From Phycisphaerae bacterium (GTDB taxonomy: Bacteria; Planctomycetota; Phycisphaerae; Sedimentisphaerales; SG8-4): a stretch of DNA of 6,907 nucleotides. Under the pieces are notes generated by a model. The model was not told the origin of the DNA and searched no databases. It saw only the letters and a list, made by a program, of their open reading frames with translations. The stretch lies in contig JAUWLI010000161.1 of assembly GCA_030613765.1 (NCBI GenBank), forward strand, positions 1-6,907, read 5' to 3'. Shown piece after piece: positions 4,862-6,907 of this stretch; within the stretch, counting starts at the first letter, position 1; each line of letters begins with the position of its first letter. Both the position numbers and the translations under genes were made by a program.

Positions 4862-4917
4862 TTTCCAGAGTCACGAGCGACAAGCGACTGGCGACGTGGC
4901 TCGCCTTTAGCCAAAAG

Positions 4918-4937
4918 TTCGGGCTCCAGTCCCCGAA
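4918..4937. repeat. Hairpin TTCGGG / CCCGAA, 8-base loop
   Basis: The 6-bp arms at 4918-4923 and 4932-4937 are perfect complements. It lies about 150 bases past the dikinase stop and has no adjacent T-tract on either strand, so a terminator role is doubtful. Confidence 0.3.
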
Positions 4938-5060
4938 GGAACTGAAGCCCTTTTTCCCGGTTAACCACTGCCCGCCGAACGCAAAAAGCGCTCAACGGCT
5001 CTCCCCAGGAAATTTAACCAATTAACTAAAATTAACACCGGCTCCGCCGCCCGCTACCGG

Positions 5061-5084
5061 CTAAATACTATATCCTAAATACTA
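5061..5084. repeat. Two copies of CTAAATACTA, 14-base period
   Basis: The 10-mer occurs at 5061-5070 and 5075-5084, directly after the dikinase stop in that gene's direction. Its wording resembles the CAATTCTAAATTC repeats at 2166-2199. Confidence 0.5.
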
Positions 5085-5088
5085 ACGA

Positions 5089-6907
5089 CTATCTCACTAC
5101 CGCCTGCGCCGCCGCCAATCTTGCTATCGGCACCCTGAAAGGCGAACATGAAACGTAATTCATCCCGACCCGGTGGCAGAAATCTATACTGTGCGGCTCG
5201 CCGCCGTGCTCCCCGCAGATACCGACCTTCAATTTCTTACTGGTCTTCCTGCCTAATTTCGTACCCATCTCAACCAATTTACCCACGCCAACCTGGTCGA
5301 GTATCTGGAACGGGTCGGCCGCATAAATTCCCTTATTAACATACTCGCCGAGGAACTTACCGGCATCATCGCGCGAAAAGCCCATCGTCATCTGCGTCAG
5401 GTCATTGGTCCCGAAGCTGAAGAACTCCGCCTCCGTCGCAATCTTATCCGCCGTCAGCGCCGCCCTCGGCACCTCGATCATCGTCCCAACCAGATATTTA
5501 ATCCTGCTCTTCCTCTCTTTGAAGACTTTCTTAATCTCATCGACAATCTCATCCTTGACTATCTTCAATTCCGAAACCGCGCCGACCAGAGGTATCATAA
5601 TCTCAGGCAGAACAACCTTGCCCGCCTTCTTAACATTCAGCGCCGCCTCGATAATCGCCCTCGCCTGCATTCGCCCGATCGCTGGATACGTTACCGTCAG
5701 CCGACACCCGCGATGCCCCAGCATCGGATTAAACTCATGCAGCTGCTCAACCTTTGCCTTTACCACCCCCGGCTTAACGCCAAGCCGCCTCGCCATCTCC
5801 GCCTGGCTCGCTGCATCCTGCGGCAAAAATTCATGCAGTGGCGGGTCCAGTAAACGAATCGTTACAGGCAGCCCGGCCATTGCCCTGAATATTCCCTCAA
5901 AATCTTTTCGCTGCAAAGGTAGCAGCTTCTTCAACGCGCCTTCGAACTGTCTCTTCGCCGTTGCATGTTCCTTCTCAATTGCCTTTTTCTCTTTCTCAGT
6001 GTGCGCCGCCTCCATATTTTGAAGCATCACGGCGTAATCATCCGCCGCCAAAATCATCTGACGCACAGGCCATATCCGTCCCCCCTCGAAGAACATATGC
6101 TCGGTCCTGCAAAGCCCGATCCCCTCAGCCCCGAACTCTCTTGCCCGCTTCGCATCGCCCGGCGTATCGGCGTTCGTCCGCACACCAAGCCTGCGAATCC
6201 CGTCGCAAATCTCCATAAACTTACCGAAGTCGCCGCTCATCGTAGGTTCCACCGTCCCTAATTGCCCCGTCATGACCTCACCCGTCGACCCGTCAAGACT
6301 AATCCAGTCTCCTTCCTTGACCGTCAATTTACCCACATTCATCTTCTTGGCCTTGTAATTAATAAGCAGTGCGCTCACCCCCGCCACACACGATTTACCC
6401 ATCCCGCGTGCAACCACCGCCGCATGGCTCGTCATTCCGCCCCGGGCCGTCAAAATACCCTCCGCCGCATCCATCCCGCCGATATCTTCCGGGCTCGTCT
6501 CGATTCGCACCAGGATAACCTTTTTACCCTTCTTCTTCCACGCCTCCGCCGCATCAGCGTTGAAAACAACCTGCCCGACCGCCGCCCCAGGCGACGCCGG
6601 CAGACCCCTGGCAATCACATTCCGCTTCGCCTTCGGGTCAAAGTGAGGATGTAGCAAACGGTCTATCTGTTCCGGCGTTACCCGGTTGACCGCCTCTTTT
6701 TTCGTTATCAGCCTCTCGCTGACCATATCTACTGCGTTTTTGATCGCCGATTCAGCCGTCCGCTTGCCCGTCCGCGTCTGCAGAATATAGAGAACTTTAT
6801 TTTGTATCGTAAACTCCATATCCTGCATGTCTTTGTAGTGCTTTTCCAGCCTTGTCATAAGGCCGGTCAATTGCTTGTAAGCCTTTGGCATCCGCCTGTT
6901 TAATTTC
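5089..6907 (-). CDS. ppdK: Pyruvate, phosphate dikinase, C-terminal two thirds (5' end outside window)
   Basis: The enzyme interconverts pyruvate + ATP + Pi and PEP + AMP + PPi in the cytoplasm, feeding gluconeogenesis or PPi-linked glycolysis. The frame stays open from the right edge, and the first in-window Met (6891) is internal because similarity to the family continues upstream of it. Numbering from that Met, the end of the ATP-grasp domain holds DMQDMEFTI and LQTRTGKRTA (21-45). The swivelling phosphohistidine domain carries GGMTSHAAVVARGMG with catalytic His156 (His455 in the Clostridium symbiosum enzyme). The C-terminal PEP/pyruvate barrel has LCRTEH with Arg262 (Arg561), RLLDPPLHEF with Arg346 (Arg617), GTMIEVPRAALT with Glu473 (Glu745), GTNDLTQMT with Asn496 (Asn768) and the acid/base Cys559 in GICGEHGG (Cys831). 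All are intact. About 300 N-terminal residues lie outside. A Lys/Glu-rich insertion of roughly 28 residues lies at about 281-325. The gene ends in TAG, convergent with the helicase cassette. Confidence 0.96.
   Translation of the reverse strand, partial: KLNRRMPKAYKQLTGLMTRLEKHYKDMQDMEFTIQNKVLYILQTRTGKRTAESAIKNAVDMVSERLITKKEAVNRVTPEQIDRLLHPHFDPKAKRNVIARGLPASPGAAVGQVVFNADAAEAWKKKGKKVILVRIETSPEDIGGMDAAEGILTARGGMTSHAAVVARGMGKSCVAGVSALLINYKAKKMNVGKLTVKEGDWISLDGSTGEVMTGQLGTVEPTMSGDFGKFMEICDGIRRLGVRTNADTPGDAKRAREFGAEGIGLCRTEHMFFEGGRIWPVRQMILAADDYAVMLQNMEAAHTEKEKKAIEKEHATAKRQFEGALKKLLPLQRKDFEGIFRAMAGLPVTIRLLDPPLHEFLPQDAASQAEMARRLGVKPGVVKAKVEQLHEFNPMLGHRGCRLTVTYPAIGRMQARAIIEAALNVKKAGKVVLPEIMIPLVGAVSELKIVKDEIVDEIKKVFKERKSRIKYLVGTMIEVPRAALTADKIATEAEFFSFGTNDLTQMTMGFSRDDAGKFLGEYVNKGIYAADPFQILDQVGVGKLVEMGTKLGRKTSKKLKVGICGEHGGEPHSIDFCHRVGMNYVSCSPFRVPIARLAAAQAVVR

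Larger units (their letters stand above)
4744..5088. other. Intergenic region without a convincing gene, between convergent units
   Basis: This 345-base spacer separates the cassette from the end of pyruvate phosphate dikinase. It contains the right copy of the 13-bp flanking repeat (4765-4777), a small ATCGC-gca-GCGAT hairpin (4791-4803), the second GATACGCTTCACG copy (4849-4861), a TTCGGG/CCCGAA hairpin (4918-4937) and two CTAAATACTA repeats (5061-5084). ORFs on both strands across 4789-5025 run through these repeats, have no ribosome binding site or recognisable domain, and are not called. I see no clear Rho-independent terminator for either converging transcript. Confidence 0.6.

Noticed and set aside
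4789..5025. ORFs on both strands in the spacer before the dikinase (63 and 68 codons)
   Set aside because: They are short and mutually overlapping, read through dispersed repeats and hairpins, and lack ribosome binding sites or known motifs.
5405..6022. 205-codon plus-strand ORF opposite pyruvate phosphate dikinase
   Set aside because: It is a shadow of a gene whose every catalytic motif is intact on the minus strand.
1..6907. CRISPR array, tRNA or rRNA genes
   Set aside because: No regularly spaced long repeats, and no tRNA- or rRNA-like conserved segments, were seen by eye in the spacers.

Overview
The window looks like a chromosomal segment from a Planctomycetota bacterium, possibly Phycisphaerae-like. 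That lineage call is inference. It rests on a Tat-exported sulfatase with a C-terminal chitobiase-type beta module, a bacterial pyruvate phosphate dikinase, and AT-richer spacers carrying short imperfect direct repeats. There are three large genes: a sulfatase (476-2101, +), a UvrD/Rep-type superfamily 1 helicase (2519-4585, +), and the C-terminal two thirds of pyruvate phosphate dikinase (5089 to the right edge, -). The left edge holds the start of an unidentified minus-strand gene (1-140) with a good promoter.

Layout. 1-140: N-terminus of an unidentified minus-strand protein containing a 7-bp inverted repeat. 141-475: divergent spacer with promoter-like elements for both directions, a small glycine-rich minus-strand ORF and an AT-rich leader. 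476-2101: sulfatase. 2102-2276: spacer with a hairpin, a 13-bp tandem repeat and a promoter-like pair. 2277-4743: a compact plus-strand cassette, described below. 4744-5088: spacer with small repeats and hairpins, no convincing gene. 5089-6907: pyruvate phosphate dikinase, convergent with the cassette.

The part most worth attention is the cassette. It starts with a 28-codon ORF whose first 20 or so residues resemble the extreme N-terminus of Eco57I-like (type IIG) restriction-methylase proteins. It ends with a 53-codon ORF that resembles the extreme C-terminus of the same family. Between them, where a roughly 1000-residue methylase-nuclease would be expected, sit a 42-codon ORF and a complete helicase. 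All junctions are tight: the 42-codon ORF stop overlaps the helicase GTG (TAGTG), and the helicase stop overlaps the ATG of the restriction-enzyme tail (ATGA). A 13-bp perfect direct repeat occurs in the 5' remnant and again just after the 3' remnant, and three dyad-symmetric elements lie just upstream of the helicase. The simplest reading is that a helicase module, perhaps from a defence locus, replaced the core of a restriction-modification gene and now uses its promoter and leader. Whether this is a functional two- or three-component system or a decaying defence site cannot be settled from sequence alone.

Functional links: the sulfatase would act in the periplasm on sulfated glycans and needs a formylglycine-generating maturase that is not in this window. 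Pyruvate phosphate dikinase is central carbon metabolism and has no evident functional link to its neighbours.
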